This document shows, piece by piece, positions 23,660-35,701 of a stretch of DNA of 64,000 bases. The notes beneath the pieces are model-generated. The model saw only the letters and a program-made list of their open reading frames with translations. It did not search any database and was not told the origin of the DNA. The first letter of the stretch is position 1. Each line of letters opens with the position of its first letter. This DNA comes from Termitomyces sp. T153 (lineage: Eukaryota > Basidiomycota > Agaricomycetes > Agaricales > Lyophyllaceae): NCBI GenBank assembly GCA_018296165.2, contig JACKQL020000012.1, positions 496,001-560,000 of the forward strand, read 5' to 3'. The position numbers and the translations under genes are program-made.

Positions 23660-25172
23660 GGCTCAAGCTCAGTTTTTGATCTGTGCCCTCGATGCTAACG
23701 GACTGGTAAGCCCTGTCAAGTTGGCCTTTATTGGATCCATGATAGCTAAGATTGTCCCCTACTTCTTTGCTATCTCAGAAACAAAAACCAGGTCCAATGT
23801 GGGTGCTAAGCTCCCACTCTCAAATTACACAATTTTTGAAGAGCATGGCATGTTGTGTTCAGCTCACTGAGCAAAATGGGGTGTGTTTCTGGGGATCAGA
23901 AGAGATGTCCAAATAATTTCTCATGTACAACTCTCTCACCTGTCACTGCAGGTCAGGGTTGTTCCAGCCAACATTGTCATTTTTGGCTCAAATTTTTTGT
24001 CGTTGACCCATTGTGTATTTTCTATATACACTCCATGCAACCCCAGATTGGATGACATCTCACAATGCTTTTGGCCCCATCTAATGGATGTGGTTCGCAA
24101 CACCCAGTCATCATGGTCTCTCTTCGAGGACATCAAAACAACAATTTCATCTATTGAACATGCAAATGATAATGTCCTTGCTAGAAGGAGCCTCAATGAG
24201 TTCCTTGCCAACACTGATAGTACTGACCTTTGACAACAGATTACAGATTGTAACCACTTTCAGGATTGGACAAGCCGAGCCTGGCACTCCAACAAAGGTG
24301 GTAGTATTATCAATTGTGTCATCTCTTCCTCTGCTATGCTGTTAGACAGTGAAACTGTTACTGATCACACATGGATCCTCGGAACCGACCATAGAGTGGT
24401 TGTGGCAAAACTTGTCCTGAAGACTTCAAAACCTGCTCGTTCATTCCATCAGCGTCCCAATATCACGTTTGCGGCCACTCCATCCCCCAGAATCAAATAT
24501 CCCGCAAGAGCTGACAAACACAAGTTCACTGTCTTTGCACAGGCTGTTGATTGTTCTGTTGTGGCAGATGACATGCTCTCTTCAACTGAAGTCATCAACA
24601 ATGAGATGTATATTGACAGGTATAAAAAACTCACAGTTATCATTGAACAGGCAGCCATTAGCATCTTTGGGAGGAGCAAACCTGTCAGGACACAGCTCCT
24701 AAAAGTCACATCCCACGCAATATGGTGCTTGGTGGCCAGAATTTGTCATTTGGGAGGCGCTATTGCCTTATCTAAAGGTATATCAGGATTGTTTTCCTTT
24801 GGGTCTCACAGGGCACTTGAAACCTTGCGGCCCAGTTATGAATCTGCACCCTCTCGTCCTCCATGTTCTTTCACCAAATACCTCATTGGTGTCAGGAAAC
24901 AGTATTATTGTGACCTTGATACTGCTTGGAGGGCAGAAATCTGGGATCAGGCCAGACATCGAGACTTGGGCAGAATATGCGGAGTGTTGGCCAGGGGTTC
25001 ATTCAAAAAACTCATGGGTGGTTCCTCGTCCTTTATCTCGCTCCCCACAGCACTTCAATTGTCTTCTGGCATCATTGAGACGGAACCTGATGCTGTCACC
25101 GAACTAACAAGACAGTACTTCACAGATTTATACAAATGGAACCCTCCTCCTGACAAGCCAAACAGAGACTAG
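23660..25172 (+). pseudogene. ORF2 N-terminal part of the LINE: AP-type endonuclease and linker, truncated before RT
   Basis: The endonuclease fold is read in three frame pieces. It opens ALDANGLVSPVKLAFIGSMI, with the metal-site glutamate in AISETKTRSNVG, and closes with TDHRVVVAKLV, the conserved S/T-D-H-R. The mid motif usually G-D-F/C-N reads EDIK, so the active site is damaged. A TGA at 23867-23869 sits where CGA would fit. The frame from 24336 to 25172 continues as the linker towards RT and ends at TAG 25170 at the junction. Confidence 0.7.
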
Positions 25173-25180
25173 GAATTTCT

Positions 25181-27968
25181 GAATACCTCACCGCGCGAAT
25201 ACCTCACGATTCGTGCAAACGATAGTGGTGCTCTTATCTACGGGTTGGAGAAGGCGTCTATACTATTTGGAATGATCATGATCAATTTGACGGATGCAAT
25301 TGGACAGCAGCGACCCTGACCGAAGCGCAGATCCTTTGATTTGATACCGTCATCACTTTCGAAGCAAACATAATAATATCTACTGCCTACTTTTCCTTTT
25401 CGCCATACTCAGATACGTTTCGCTGTGGACTCTGGTTCCACAACACCCTTCACCGGCTCCTCCACCCCAACAGATACGCCGGCAGACACCCCAACAGAGA
25501 CAGACACGCCCCCACCCCGGTCCAGCGAGGTCATCCACTTTACTCCGCGACGCGCCACCTCGTGTGGCTTGCCAATCACCAGGAGAGACTAAGGGAGGCA
25601 AGAAAGATCATTTGGAGGGACCGGGGTGAGCCTGTGGCTGCGGTATCGACGCTTCGAACGTGTTTGGAACATGCGGCGACAGGAGGATTCCGTAAGTGAG
25701 CTGGATAGTTATCGACAGAGTAATCACGGGTGTTCAGGATCTGGAACACTCGCCGCGAGCATTAGAGCGTGTATTAACCTGGTGCTAGTCCTTTTGAGGA
25801 TACACAGAGTGCCTCGGTGAGCGAGTTTCGTGTCGTATGCGGTCCTAAGGCTAAGACGACGTGTTTCAAGTGATATACGGCTACCTGTTATTCGACATGC
25901 AGTTTTCGGGCTAGATACAGTGCGATTTGGGCTCATGCTTGGTGTGTATATCAGACAATTCATTAAGAACCACGTTAACTCGCGTCTAGGGACATTCACT
26001 TCAATCTACAAGTTTCTACTTAATTCTCTACCTCTTCTCATTCCAGCCTTAAACCTTCCAACACCAAAGCGTCTTCCCCTCTTAAGTGTCGGTGAATCGT
26101 CCGAAACACCATTCCTAACCGACTCGGAAGAACAAGGTCAAGGTCCGACTGCTGAACGCCCCACCACCATGCTTCGCGTGCCTCTTAAAAAGCGGAGCGC
26201 GCGCCTATCGTTGAGTACCAACGCGCAACAGGTCTTGGTCAGGAAGAAAACGAGGAGATGGCACGCTGCACTTGCCGGTGCGATTGCTGGTGGTCTTGCA
26301 ATCTTGTGGGAGAAGAGAGGGAGAAGAGGTGTTATTGCGCAACAGCTCTTCGTACGGTGGGTGGAATCTTCCATGATCATACGGACCGTAATTGATATGA
26401 TAATTCATTAGTGGTCTACAGGGATCATATAACGCGTACACGACCAAACGAAACATTCATGTTCCTCATGGTGACGTTCTTGTCTTCTCTTTGGCGTAAG
26501 GCTATCTTTTCTTTCTTGCTGATCATGCTTACAAGGTTTATAGTTGTGGCCAAATCCTCTATGCGTTCCTGCTTCGCCCCGATACCCTTCCACGTTCATA
26601 TACAACTTGGTGAGCCGTTTATCTCATATTCTCAAATTAAATTGATTCTAGCTCGATCAAATTCATTCAGGATCGGCGAAGCTGCCAAAGTTCCCAAAGA
26701 ATGCGTCAAGATGAACCTCAGCCTCGTCCGACAGGGCACCTTCGATCCGGGAGACCTCGACAAAATAACTGCTTTCCCCGTAAGTTCGTTTTCCCTCTCT
26801 CAATCTACCCACTCACCTTGTATCAGGACATAACATCTACAAATCTAACTGACCTCCTCACCCTCCGCTCCAAACTCCTCGCTCCGCCCTCCCCGACCGA
26901 CCCTCTAGAATACTTCCCTAACTACGCACCCTGCTCCGCCGTCCATCCCGCCCTAACGCACTGCAGTTCTGTTCCTCTCGACCGTTTCTTCGCAGTGTTC
27001 AAATGGATGTTGCCCATCTACGGAGCACTGCACTTCGTGCCCGCGGTCGTGTTCAAACGTAAAGCGTTCACACAGGATCCGGGGAAAGTACTCGTGAAAG
27101 CTGGGTTGGGAAGCCTGAGGAGCTCAGCTTTCCTCGGTGTCTTCGTCGTCATTTATCAGAGTACGTAACGAATTTTAATTTAATCTCCATTTCGTCTCAC
27201 TTTCTCCTCTGATTCTGATTCTATCAGCCATGTACTGCTACAAGCACAAACTGCACAAGTACCTCACCCTCCTTCGACTGAGCAAGTCTCAAAACCTGCT
27301 CTCCCGTTTGCCCGTTCCGCTCGTCGAGGTTCTGATATCGAAGGTGTCGTTCTGGGTACCTGGATTCATGGCTGGCCTTTCGTTATTCGTTGAGGAGAAG
27401 CGGAGGCGTGGGGAACTGGCGATGTATGTTCTTCCAAAGGGGTTGGAGAGTGTATGGGTGATGCTGCGAGGGAAAGGGTGGGTATTTAGGACAGGGAACT
27501 GGGGAGGGTCAGCGGTGAGCCTCTTTGTGCTTTTGGGTGGTAATAGATGTTGATAAAGGGTGTTATTGTTTATTAGCTTACGGCTTTGGGGATGGCGATG
27601 GTTATGGTATGTGTTTTATCTGTTCTACTTTGTTCATGGTGCTTATGGTCGGTTGCAGAGTGCATATCAGAATGACCCACAGCATTTATCAGGCTTTGTT
27701 AGGCGGATATTGTATCAGTTTATTGGTCCAAATTAGAAGTTTTGGTCCGTTTCACACATAATTTGATGGGTGATTCCAGGAGATGGCATGCCGGTATCCT
27801 GAGTTCTCTTTGAGCTCTTCCCTCTGCTCCCGTATGCTATTATGTAAGAGAAAAGGTTCGTTAAGGTCGGACATCCTTCACTCCCACAAAATTCAGATCC
27901 TAGCAACACGAGCATCATCCCCGACTCAAAAATTCTGTGTTTGACTCATGGACAGTGGTCCTCAAAAG
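25181..27968 (+). repeat. Segmental duplication, copy B (partner 4818-7615)
   Basis: Collinear with copy A throughout, including introns. Its left end abuts the broken LINE within 9 bp. Its right end changes to unrelated sequence after cctcaaaag. Confidence 0.9.
25425..27736 (+). pseudogene. TMEM135-like gene, beheaded copy (exons 2-11 intact, exon 1 broken)
   Basis: Homologous exons: 25425-25691, 25738-25816, 25871-25941, 25990-26356, 26412-26495, 26544-26609, 26671-26779, 26827-27160, 27228-27514, 27577-27606, 27659-27736. Exons 2-11 have the same lengths and phases as copy A and no stops. Exon 1 has lost the start codon (ccATGgac in A is ctGTGgac at 25425) and 16 bp after 25555 (the atggcttcctttgaga of A), which shifts frame. 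No other in-frame ATG is seen before exon 3. The only sizeable intron change is 27161-27227, 7 bp longer than in A. Most likely a young pseudogene; translation from an internal start, giving a protein lacking ~140 residues, cannot be excluded. Confidence 0.85.
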
Positions 27969-28420
27969 CTTTAGCATTAATTGTGTGAAGTTACTGAGTT
28001 TTATAATGAGATTTGTTTAGATTTTATTTGCTCTATGAGGAGGAGGATGAATCGGTTTATTTTCTTAAGGAGCTATTTTAACGCGAAATACATCCTGAGC
28101 AAACTGTGTCCTAGCTCCTGCAGTACAGTAAGGGGTGGTAATTACGGACACATTCGGTAGGTACTCCGGCCAGATACTTTTTCAGGTATGCCGGTTACGC
28201 CTCGTAACCATTTATACTACAATTTGCTTTATGAATTTCACCTTTTGTGGGGAAGGGAGCTGCATGTGTCGCAGCCCAAGAATGGCCAGTCTTGCATGCG
28301 TCCAGGATGTATTGATAATGACTGGGGTGTATGAGGGTGTAATGATGTTGATCCTCTTTGATTCACACAGAACAGACATGGTCCAATAGCCTGGACTTCC
28401 TGCATGTAGTGTCAGCACAG
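27969..28420. other. Boundary region, no gene seen
   Basis: Unique-looking DNA with normal CG content up to about 28290, after which CG becomes rare. No convincing coding frame. Confidence 0.45.
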
Positions 28421-28489
28421 AGTCTGTTTACATAATGAATGATAATGTCAATATAACGAGTTGAAGATAAATAATGTCTGAGATATTGT

Positions 28490-28590
28490 ACATGAGCTAT
28501 GGTCTGTGCCTTTGGCATGGACCTGTACTTCCTGTTAAGGCCTAACCTCATTCATTGGATTAGGTCTTCAATATTTTAAATCAATGTTGA
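28490..28590 (+). repeat. Dispersed repeat related to the 54.5-59.5 kb minisatellite unit
   Basis: The order gcctttggcatggacctgta, then cctaacctcattcattggat, then taggtcttcaatatt parallels the units near 55290, 57160 and 59140. Confidence 0.5.
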
Positions 28591-28790
28591 TAGTAAGTAA
28601 AGAGAATAAAACCAAAGGGAGATGGTAGCAGTAAGTAAAGGTCAAATGATTGTTAGTGACATAGGCACCTTTAGGAAGGTTGAGTTTTTTTGTTGAAAGG
28701 TACACAAGAGCACCTTTCTCAAGCTGTGGGTCAGGTCTTTAACACATGTTGGCTTTACACATCTGAAAGACATATGATTTAATGATTGCA

Positions 28791-29946
28791 TCATGTGCTG
28801 CAGCCAAGTTCTTGAGAGCTTGGTGGGCAGAAGTCCTTGATTCCTTGAGGAATCACAGGGTCAGATCTGATTTCCCATATCATCAATGGCATGTACCCAG
28901 TGTTCAACTCAAATGACATGTACTTTGTCATCTCAGAAATGCTTGCATTAATTGCAAACTCTGTTTGATCAATGCAATCTAACCAGTCCTTCTGATCTGG
29001 ATGCACTACTGTGCATAGTGTCAGGACCACAGTCCTGGAGGGGGACTTTTACAGGAGCCAAAACCACCTTGGGGAGGTGATGCCAACAGCAAGTATGTGT
29101 GGAAAGAAACTAAGAAACTAAGAAATGAGAGCAAGTAATGAATTGAAAGAATATCAGATTACAACAGAATACAAACAAGATATCAGGTAATGTCAAGGCT
29201 GGGGTGGTAGCTACAGAGTAGGAGAGCTGATATACAAGTAGGCTACTACCTAAAGGGGAAGCAAAGACATAGTCTCAGACAGGTCTGAGATAGGGAGAGG
29301 CCAAGGACAGGAATGTCTAAGATAGGGAAGGTCTCAGACAGACACTAGATGTGATCAGAGATAGTAGATATGATCAGAGTCAGTGGACATGATGATCAGG
29401 GATGTAATCAGAAACAGTGGGTGTGATCAGAGACAGTGGGTGCAGTCAAAGACAGGGCAGTGATCTGGGATATAGAAGTTATCTGGGACATGGAGGCCAT
29501 CTGAAACATGTATGGACTGAAAAGAGGTGGCTGAGAGGGAGATTTGGGAAAAATAATTGGGTCATGACACATAGAAGCTGAACAACATTCTGATTGGCAC
29601 ATTCAGTCTGCCCATTCATCTGAGTATGGAAGGATGTTGACATTAGGAGCTGTGCTCCTAATATCTTGTGTAGTTCACACCACCATTTAAATGTGAACTT
29701 GGTATCCCTGTCACTGATGATTGAGCTCAGGAGATCATGGAGTCTCATGATCTCCCTCATGTAAATCCATGACAGCTGAGATGCTATCATGCTAGTGTGC
29801 ACTGGTATTAGGTGCACCATGCCTGTCATCTGACATACAACTACCTTTGGGTAGTTATATCCTTTGTACTTGGGGAACAGGCCTAACAAGTCCTTTCCTA
29901 TTGGGTCCCAAGGCTTGACTAGTATGGTGATGGCATCCATTGGCAC
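28791..29946 (-). pseudogene. Ty3/gypsy integrase fragment, split by a solo LTR
   Basis: The minus strand from 29946 reads PWDPIGKDLLGLFPKYKG, then SSIISDRDTKFT with the catalytic Asp kept, and FHTQMNGQTECANQN, up to about 29576. After the inserted LTR the integrase resumes at about 29018 as HPDQKDWLDCIDQTEFAINA and runs to the C-terminal part near 28791. This is the classic DD35E integrase core of chromovirus-type gypsy elements. No gag or RT of this element is seen nearby. Confidence 0.8.
29019..29570 (-). mobile_element. 552-bp solo LTR inside the integrase fragment, with 5-bp target duplication
   Basis: On the plus strand it runs from TGTCAGGACCAC to GGGTCATGACA; ends are the inverted TGTCA...TGACA of an LTR. 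The 5-bp CATAG is present at 29014-29018 and again at 29571-29575. The interrupted integrase reading continues on each side, confirming insertion. No internal element remains, so it is a recombination scar. Confidence 0.85.
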
Positions 29947-30235
29947 CTAGCTGCTGTACAGAGGACACAACAACTAACAGTTTTTCAAGTAGAGTATGAA
30001 TGGACTATAGAAATGAGGGTAAAAGTTGAGCTAGGTCTCAGAAAGCCCACTAGATACAATTGGCACTAGGTCACTAGTGTGAGGTCAGTAAAAACTGATG
30101 GCAAAGAGAGAAGGGAACTCTGCAGGTAAATCTAACTAGAATAGATACAAGGTTTCCAGGCAGAGGTTGCTAGTGAAGCAGGACAAAAGAGGTGCAAGGG
30201 TGTTAGTGAAAGGAGATAATAATGAAACAAAACTA

Positions 30236-30787
30236 CAGTGGCTCAAAAAACTGTCCCCATGTTTTATACTTTGTAAAAGATGACATTGGCATGAAGGTTT
30301 GGGTGTATTTAAAATTCTGGTTCAATCATATAAAATACTATGGCATCATGGCTACAGATTGCATGTTAGTTTATGTAATTTAAATCAAAGTTGATGGAGT
30401 AATGACCATTTCAAAATATTCATTCATTGGGACAGTTTTTTGAGCATCTCTAATTTTGGTATTTAGTACTTTGTATGTCCTCCATTTGCCTTAATAACTG
30501 CTTGAAATCTTCTAGGCATGTTGTTTATCAGTCTTTGGCATACCTCTGCTGGTATTCCATCCCACTCCTTTGCAACCCTCTCCCACAATTCATGCACACC
30601 ATGAGGAGGTGTTTCATACTGCCTAAACTGCTTTTTGAGGCACTCCCAGAGGTGTTCAATATGGTTAAAATTAGGGGATTGGGCTGGTCACCAGAGAACA
30701 TCAAAGTTGTTGTCTTCAAACCACTTGTTAGCCCTCTTGGAGTTGTGTTTGGGGTCATTGTCCTGTTGAAAGTAGCAGGCACCCTGT
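30236..30787 (-). mobile_element. Tc1-type DNA transposon remnant (3' end, with TA and foldback repeat)
   Basis: The outer end starts right after TA (30234-30235) with CAGTGGCTCAAAAAACTGTC. A perfect 17-bp inverted repeat (30241-30257 and 30429-30445) lies just outside the transposase stop. The other end is cut off at 30787, where the repeat described at 30790 begins. Confidence 0.75.
30463..30787 (-). pseudogene. Tc1/mariner DDE transposase, C-terminal part
   Basis: Reads FQQDNDPKHN (second catalytic Asp region), then after a stop (TGA at 30690-30688, where Trp is expected) PAQSPNFNHIEHLWECLKKQ with the catalytic Glu, then VAKEWDGIPAEVCQ and the end GGHTKY. This is the DD34E core of Tc1-like elements. 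Truncation upstream and the stop make it inactive. Confidence 0.85.
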
Positions 30788-30789
30788 AA

Positions 30790-33700
30790 CAGAGCAGCCA
30801 TTACTATCTTTCTGTGCATTATTTATATTAATTATCTAACTATACAGATAGCATCACATGATCCTATCCCTAAAACTACTATACTTTTACTTATGTAAGG
30901 CAGCACCTTACTTCATAACTTTATAGACAGAACTAACAACTGGTTTTGACTTACAGAGTGTGAACCATAAGCTGCACAAACTGTAACAGACATGTTACAT
31001 TTTTTTGTCAAACAAGCATTAACTTGTTTGCAAAGCAGGAACTCAAACTTCTGTAAAAGAAGTTCACTGCCATTAGTTACAACCAGCATGTTAAAATTTT
31101 TGATGTGCACCTTCCACAATGTGCACCTTCCACAATGTGCACCTTCCACAATGGGCACCTTGGTGATTATGGAAGGTCAGGTGCTTGGGCCTAGGTCCAA
31201 GACAGGGTTTGATGGAGCATTAAAGAGTGCTCCACAGGGGATGTTGGAATTTGCCATGTCACACCATGATGGGAGCCATGCTGTGATGCCAGGAGGGCTT
31301 CCAGCAGTTACTCTGGTACATCCATCTGCAGGTGGTTGGGAGGGTGTCACAGTGGAGAGCTCTCAAGGGCCCTCTACCTGACTATACCCAACAGCAGAGC
31401 CAGGAGACACCATGGTGGCTGCAGAAAAGGGGAAAACCACTGTATATGTACCCACAATGCTGAGGCTGGAAGGACTTTGATCCTTCCCAGGTGCTGTGGG
31501 AGGTCAGCTTGACTCTTCAATAGTGAGTACACCAATGAGGAGTGAAGAAGACTTCTCTTATGGGCCTGCAGCCCTGTATGATCAAGAGCTGGTCCTGCAC
31601 TGGGTATGCAATTGGCAGCCCCAGCAGCATTCATTGAGACAATACTAGAGGATGTTGGAGACACCTCTGATATAGACAGTGAGGCTCATCTGTCATGACC
31701 TACTCCCTGGACCCACAAACATTGTCCCCAGCCACCCCACTCCTCTGGAGTTCCCCCAGATGCCCCCTCAACCTCCCCTAACCTTTATTCACCTGTCATG
31801 CCCACTTTGGGTAACTCCAATGCTTCTTTGGCAAACCCTGACAGCCTCTTGGTTAACTCCAATGCCTTCCCTGCAGCCTTCAATGCTTCCCCTGAGCTCC
31901 TGGGACCCTCCTCCACTGTTCCTAATGCTAGCATATATCACCAGTTTGACACCCTGGCTAAACTGACCAGCTCTGGAGCATCACAATGACCACAGGATGG
32001 CCCATGTTCTCAACTGATCCCATCAGTATATCACTGTAGCCTGCCCCCTGATCACAACCAACACCTGTTGACTCTGCACAGCTCTGACAAGCCCTGCTGC
32101 CAGACCTGCTGCCCCCCAGAGCTCTCCAGTAGTCAGTATATAAGCTGTAGAGTAGCATCCAATACTCTAGTCTTGAGATTGCCTGACCTGATGTATTTCT
32201 AATTGTTTGTCTCTTGTGTTTTGTGTTTTGTGTTACACTTTCCTTTCTCTCAGTCTCTTGGTTCTATCTTGTCTCTATCTCCATTATTGTCTTGTTATTG
32301 TTTTGTATCTCCACTTGAGTCTATTTTCATTCCTGTCTAAATCTTGCCTTGATTCTATCTCATCTTGTTTGACTCTGTTTCCTCTATTGTGTTCAAGTCC
32401 TTTTAACCTTAACACCATTACAAACCCCCCACTTACAATTACAAACCTCAAACATTCATAAACCAACTCCAGACCTTGCTATTTGCTTGGCCCCAAGACC
32501 CATCAACATCAATTGATCCCCCATCAAACTCTGGTCCCACTCTCATCACTCACATAGCCTCTGTGTTGCCCTGCACTTCCAATACTTGCTTCCAGACTTG
32601 TGTCTAACACCCCTTCAAGTCCAAACCTTCCTCATATCTTGTCTCAGACTTTCCTGGACCATGCCAGACTTGTTTGGACTGCTCCTCCTTGCTTATCCTC
32701 ACCACAAGTATCTGAAGTCCAGACCTTCCCCAAATGCCAGATTATCAGTGCAGGACATTGTGTCTGCCTAGTAAGGACTTGCCCAGTGTAGCTGAGCCCC
32801 CATGGTCAGTGGAACCTGACATCATCCAGATAACATTCTTTGTAGAAGGGTGATGGTGTTCTAGCAAAACCATCTTGAGGATCCCAAGGCCTCAACTCAG
32901 CAATGTTTAGCTGCTAGAGTAGCTAAACATATTGCAATTCAGAGGTCATTGGAAGATGATGTGATTATGACAGATCCAGTGAAGTACATGGATATTTACA
33001 TGCTCTTCTTAGCACAGAAGGTAATGGATTACCTCTAGCAAAAGAAGCCATGGGAATTGCAGACATTGTCTGTGATGCTGTTGCTGTATTTTGGTGGGGC
33101 TTATGTGCCCCAATTAACCCCAGTCAATGAAGTGCTGACTCTGTTGCAAGCACTGCAACAGCCTGGTAAGATGCAATGTGATTACATAGTGAGGCAGGCT
33201 GCAGTAGACTGTTAATGACAAGCCACCTTGGGCACAATCATAGTACCAGACTTGGCATCTACTGATGTGAGGTTAGTGATTATAGTAGAGCAACCCCTGG
33301 TGCAGCATAGACCTGGTGGGTCTATATGGAGGGTGCTGACTTGGGAAGATTGAATTGCCCTACAGCAATTTTGCAATGGGGACATGAAGGACTTTAGACA
33401 GTCCTACATGGATGATCAGGGGTGGTGTTCTAGAGGAATACCACCTATGATGTGTGGCTGGAGAGGTACATTCCACCAGAATGAACCAGGCCAATTGAGA
33501 AGGAGGAGTGAGATTCTTGCTCCCCTCTTAGAGATAAACATGCTGGGACTAGACAGAGCCCTGCAGATTCCTAGAGACCTACAGGTCAAGGAGCAAATGC
33601 TCCTTTGAACTGGTCTGGGGAAAGAATTGTGGGCAGAGGAGAACCTGGATGGGAATCACCAGATAGTGATCCTGTTTCCTCTCTGCCCTCAATGCCACAC

Positions 33701-34083
33701 TATGGACCACAGAGTCTAGGAGGAGGAGGAGGAGGTCCAGGAAGAGATCCACCTTTACCTAGTCATGGCCTAGGAGGACCAGGTAATGGCCCCTCTGGCA
33801 AGGACAATGGTGTGGGATGCAGAGCTGTAAGAAGGAGGGCTACAGTCCTCTCTGAGGGACAGCTGTGGCAGTTTTCAATGCTGCCACAACACTGTGGATG
33901 CTTTGCTACTCTTGCTACTCTAGGAGTAGAAGAAGCCTACAAATATCACTGCCAGACAATGCATGATTGTCTGAGGGTGGTGATGGAGCAGTTGCTTGTA
34001 GTATGACTGGCAATACTAGAAGGGCTCAAGCCAAGATGGAGTGATCCATCAAAAACAATCACTCCCTATGCAGGGTCTGCCAA
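30790..34083 (+). repeat. Left arm of a large inverted repeat (partner 42247-45302)
   Basis: Starting at gtaacagagcagcc, this arm has in order the GTAAGG palindrome repeat, an undefined 31.1-31.7 kb segment, an inserted LTR-like element, and a gag region. The same order without the LTR-like insert appears in reverse complement at 45302-42247. The arms are diverged but alignable by eye. Confidence 0.65.
31691..32821 (+). mobile_element. 1.13-kb solo LTR-like insertion with 5-bp target duplication, in the left arm only
   Basis: Starts TGTCATGACC and ends GGAACCTGACA. TCATC is present at 31686-31690 and 32822-32826. The matching place in the inverted partner arm (about 44430) is uninterrupted. 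A TATA-like box (gtatataagctg) lies at 32138-32149. The last ~310 bp recur as a fragment at 45303-45603. Confidence 0.75.
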
Positions 34084-34507
34084 GTTCAGTAAACTTGAAG
34101 ACTGGCTAATGAGCATCTGCATGTCCTATGCCATAGCTCAGTATGGTGGAGATGGGTGTGATTATAAGAAAGTCCTGATTTTGATGGACTTTCTAGCTGC
34201 AGGTGTGCTGAAGTGGTACCTACAACATGTGATACATGTCAATAGGGCCCACTCCTACTGGAGATTTGAAGACATTATCCTCAGACTGTACAATCAATTT
34301 GTACAGCCTTTGACAATGCAAAATGCATATGATGCTTTCTATGATGTAGTATATGCAGTCAAAGAGGGGGTGCAAGGCTTTTATGATGCCTTGCTTGACC
34401 ATGCTCAAAACATGGCCATGTTTCCTAACAAATTCACTATTCATGAGCAGTTCTTGGAGGGGATAAATACACACTGGCAGACTGGCTCCCAAAGTGAACA
34501 CAGTTGA
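32830..34507 (+). pseudogene. gag of a gypsy element (left arm)
   Basis: Broken frames include a Gly/Pro-rich stretch (SLGGGGGGPGRDPPLP) and a capsid-like part at 34080-34507: KLEDWLMSICMSYAIAQYGG, then KVLILMDFLAAGVLKWYLQH and AVKEGVQGFYDALLDHAQNM. The layout matches gag proteins of Agaricomycete gypsy elements. The C-terminal part beyond 34507 is out of frame. Confidence 0.65.
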
Positions 34508-34683
34508 GGAGTTTGTCTTGGAGGCTAAGGCCTATGAGAATAGCATTGAAATCACTGTACACTACTTAGAGCACAGCAAGAAGAGTTGGTCAGGATAGCA
34601 GCTGTCACTAGCAGTAGTGCAGTCTCCAGAAATTGGGAGTGCACTGGCTAAGAGAACAGAGGTGACCAGTGATGAGTCCCAGT

Positions 34684-35514
34684 TGTTGTTGAGCACCATT
34701 TTGGCATTTCAGACTTAGTGGCAGCTGACTATTTGACACAAGTCACAACACTCAGCATGTGGGGCTTAGCCCAAGGTCTGGACTGAGGTAGCCTTAGCAT
34801 GGGACTTTAGCATGTGGAGCCTGGAACTTGGGCTTAGATCAGCAAGGCCTAGACCCTTCCTAGTGACTTTAGCGATCCTAGCAACTCTGGCGACAAAATG
34901 ATGTTGTCTCACTATATATGGATATATTGCCAGATGTGTACCTTTTTGCTATCATTCCCTTTGTCAAGCTGACCAACATACTTGAACAGCATCTACATGT
35001 CAGAGACTTTGCTTATGGTTTTTTTTACTTAGTTACAGACTGATGCCTTGTACAGACCATAAACATGTTGACAGACACCATTGCTAGTGGTGACTATTTG
35101 CTTACTTTCCCATACTATACTTTGGAGCCATATAAATACTGCCTGTACATAGACACTAGGAAGCAGGAGAATCAACTCTGATAGAATCAACTCAGATAGA
35201 TCCCCCCTCAAGCTGTACAGTCTAAGCTTACCAGCTTGGGATTTCACTTTGCTTCTCTCATCACTCTATTCCTTCCTTGCCATTGACTTTGACTTTGTGA
35301 CAAGTCTTATCAACTTCGACCTTGACTTAGTGTGCTACCAACTGTGGGTGCCCTTTTTGCATTATTTTGACTTAGCAATGTTAGCAACTGCAGCTAGTGA
35401 CCAGTTTATGTTTGTCCCCTTGATTAAGTGTCTCTATTACTGTCTTTCTTTTTTTTTTACCTTACTCCCTAACTCTACCACCACTGTTAAGAGTTCACTT
35501 TGTCTTAGCAACAC
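34684..35514 (+). repeat. 5' LTR of the gypsy element
   Basis: Begins TGTTGTTGAGCACC and contains a promoter-like tataaatactgcctgtacat at 35138 on. It is collinear with the LTR at 11505. The exact 3' end is not determined; I see no clear primer binding site. Confidence 0.6.
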
Positions 35515-35701
35515 TTCTTGTCTTCACCTACTCCCTTTTCTGTCACTAGTGACTTAGGCTAGTGATAGCAATCCTTTCAACTTCACCTTACAACACAACT
35601 ATCACTCTCATTCTCTGAGATGGTTACTGACTCGCCCTTTACTATTAACTTCCTACTGCCAGCTACCCAATCTAGTGATTAGTGCTAGGTTCTCTTTTTA
35701 G

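Larger units (their letters stand above)
21579..25172 (+). mobile_element. Tad-like non-LTR retrotransposon (LINE), 5' part only, decayed
   Basis: A low-complexity ORF1-like region precedes an endonuclease-type ORF2. ORF2 stops at 25172 before any reverse transcriptase, where the duplicated TMEM135-like block begins. LINE insertions are normally truncated at the 5' end, so loss of the 3' half implies breakage by a later rearrangement. Frameshifts and stops are present, though CG dinucleotides are more frequent than in the gypsy remnants, suggesting a younger element. Confidence 0.7.
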
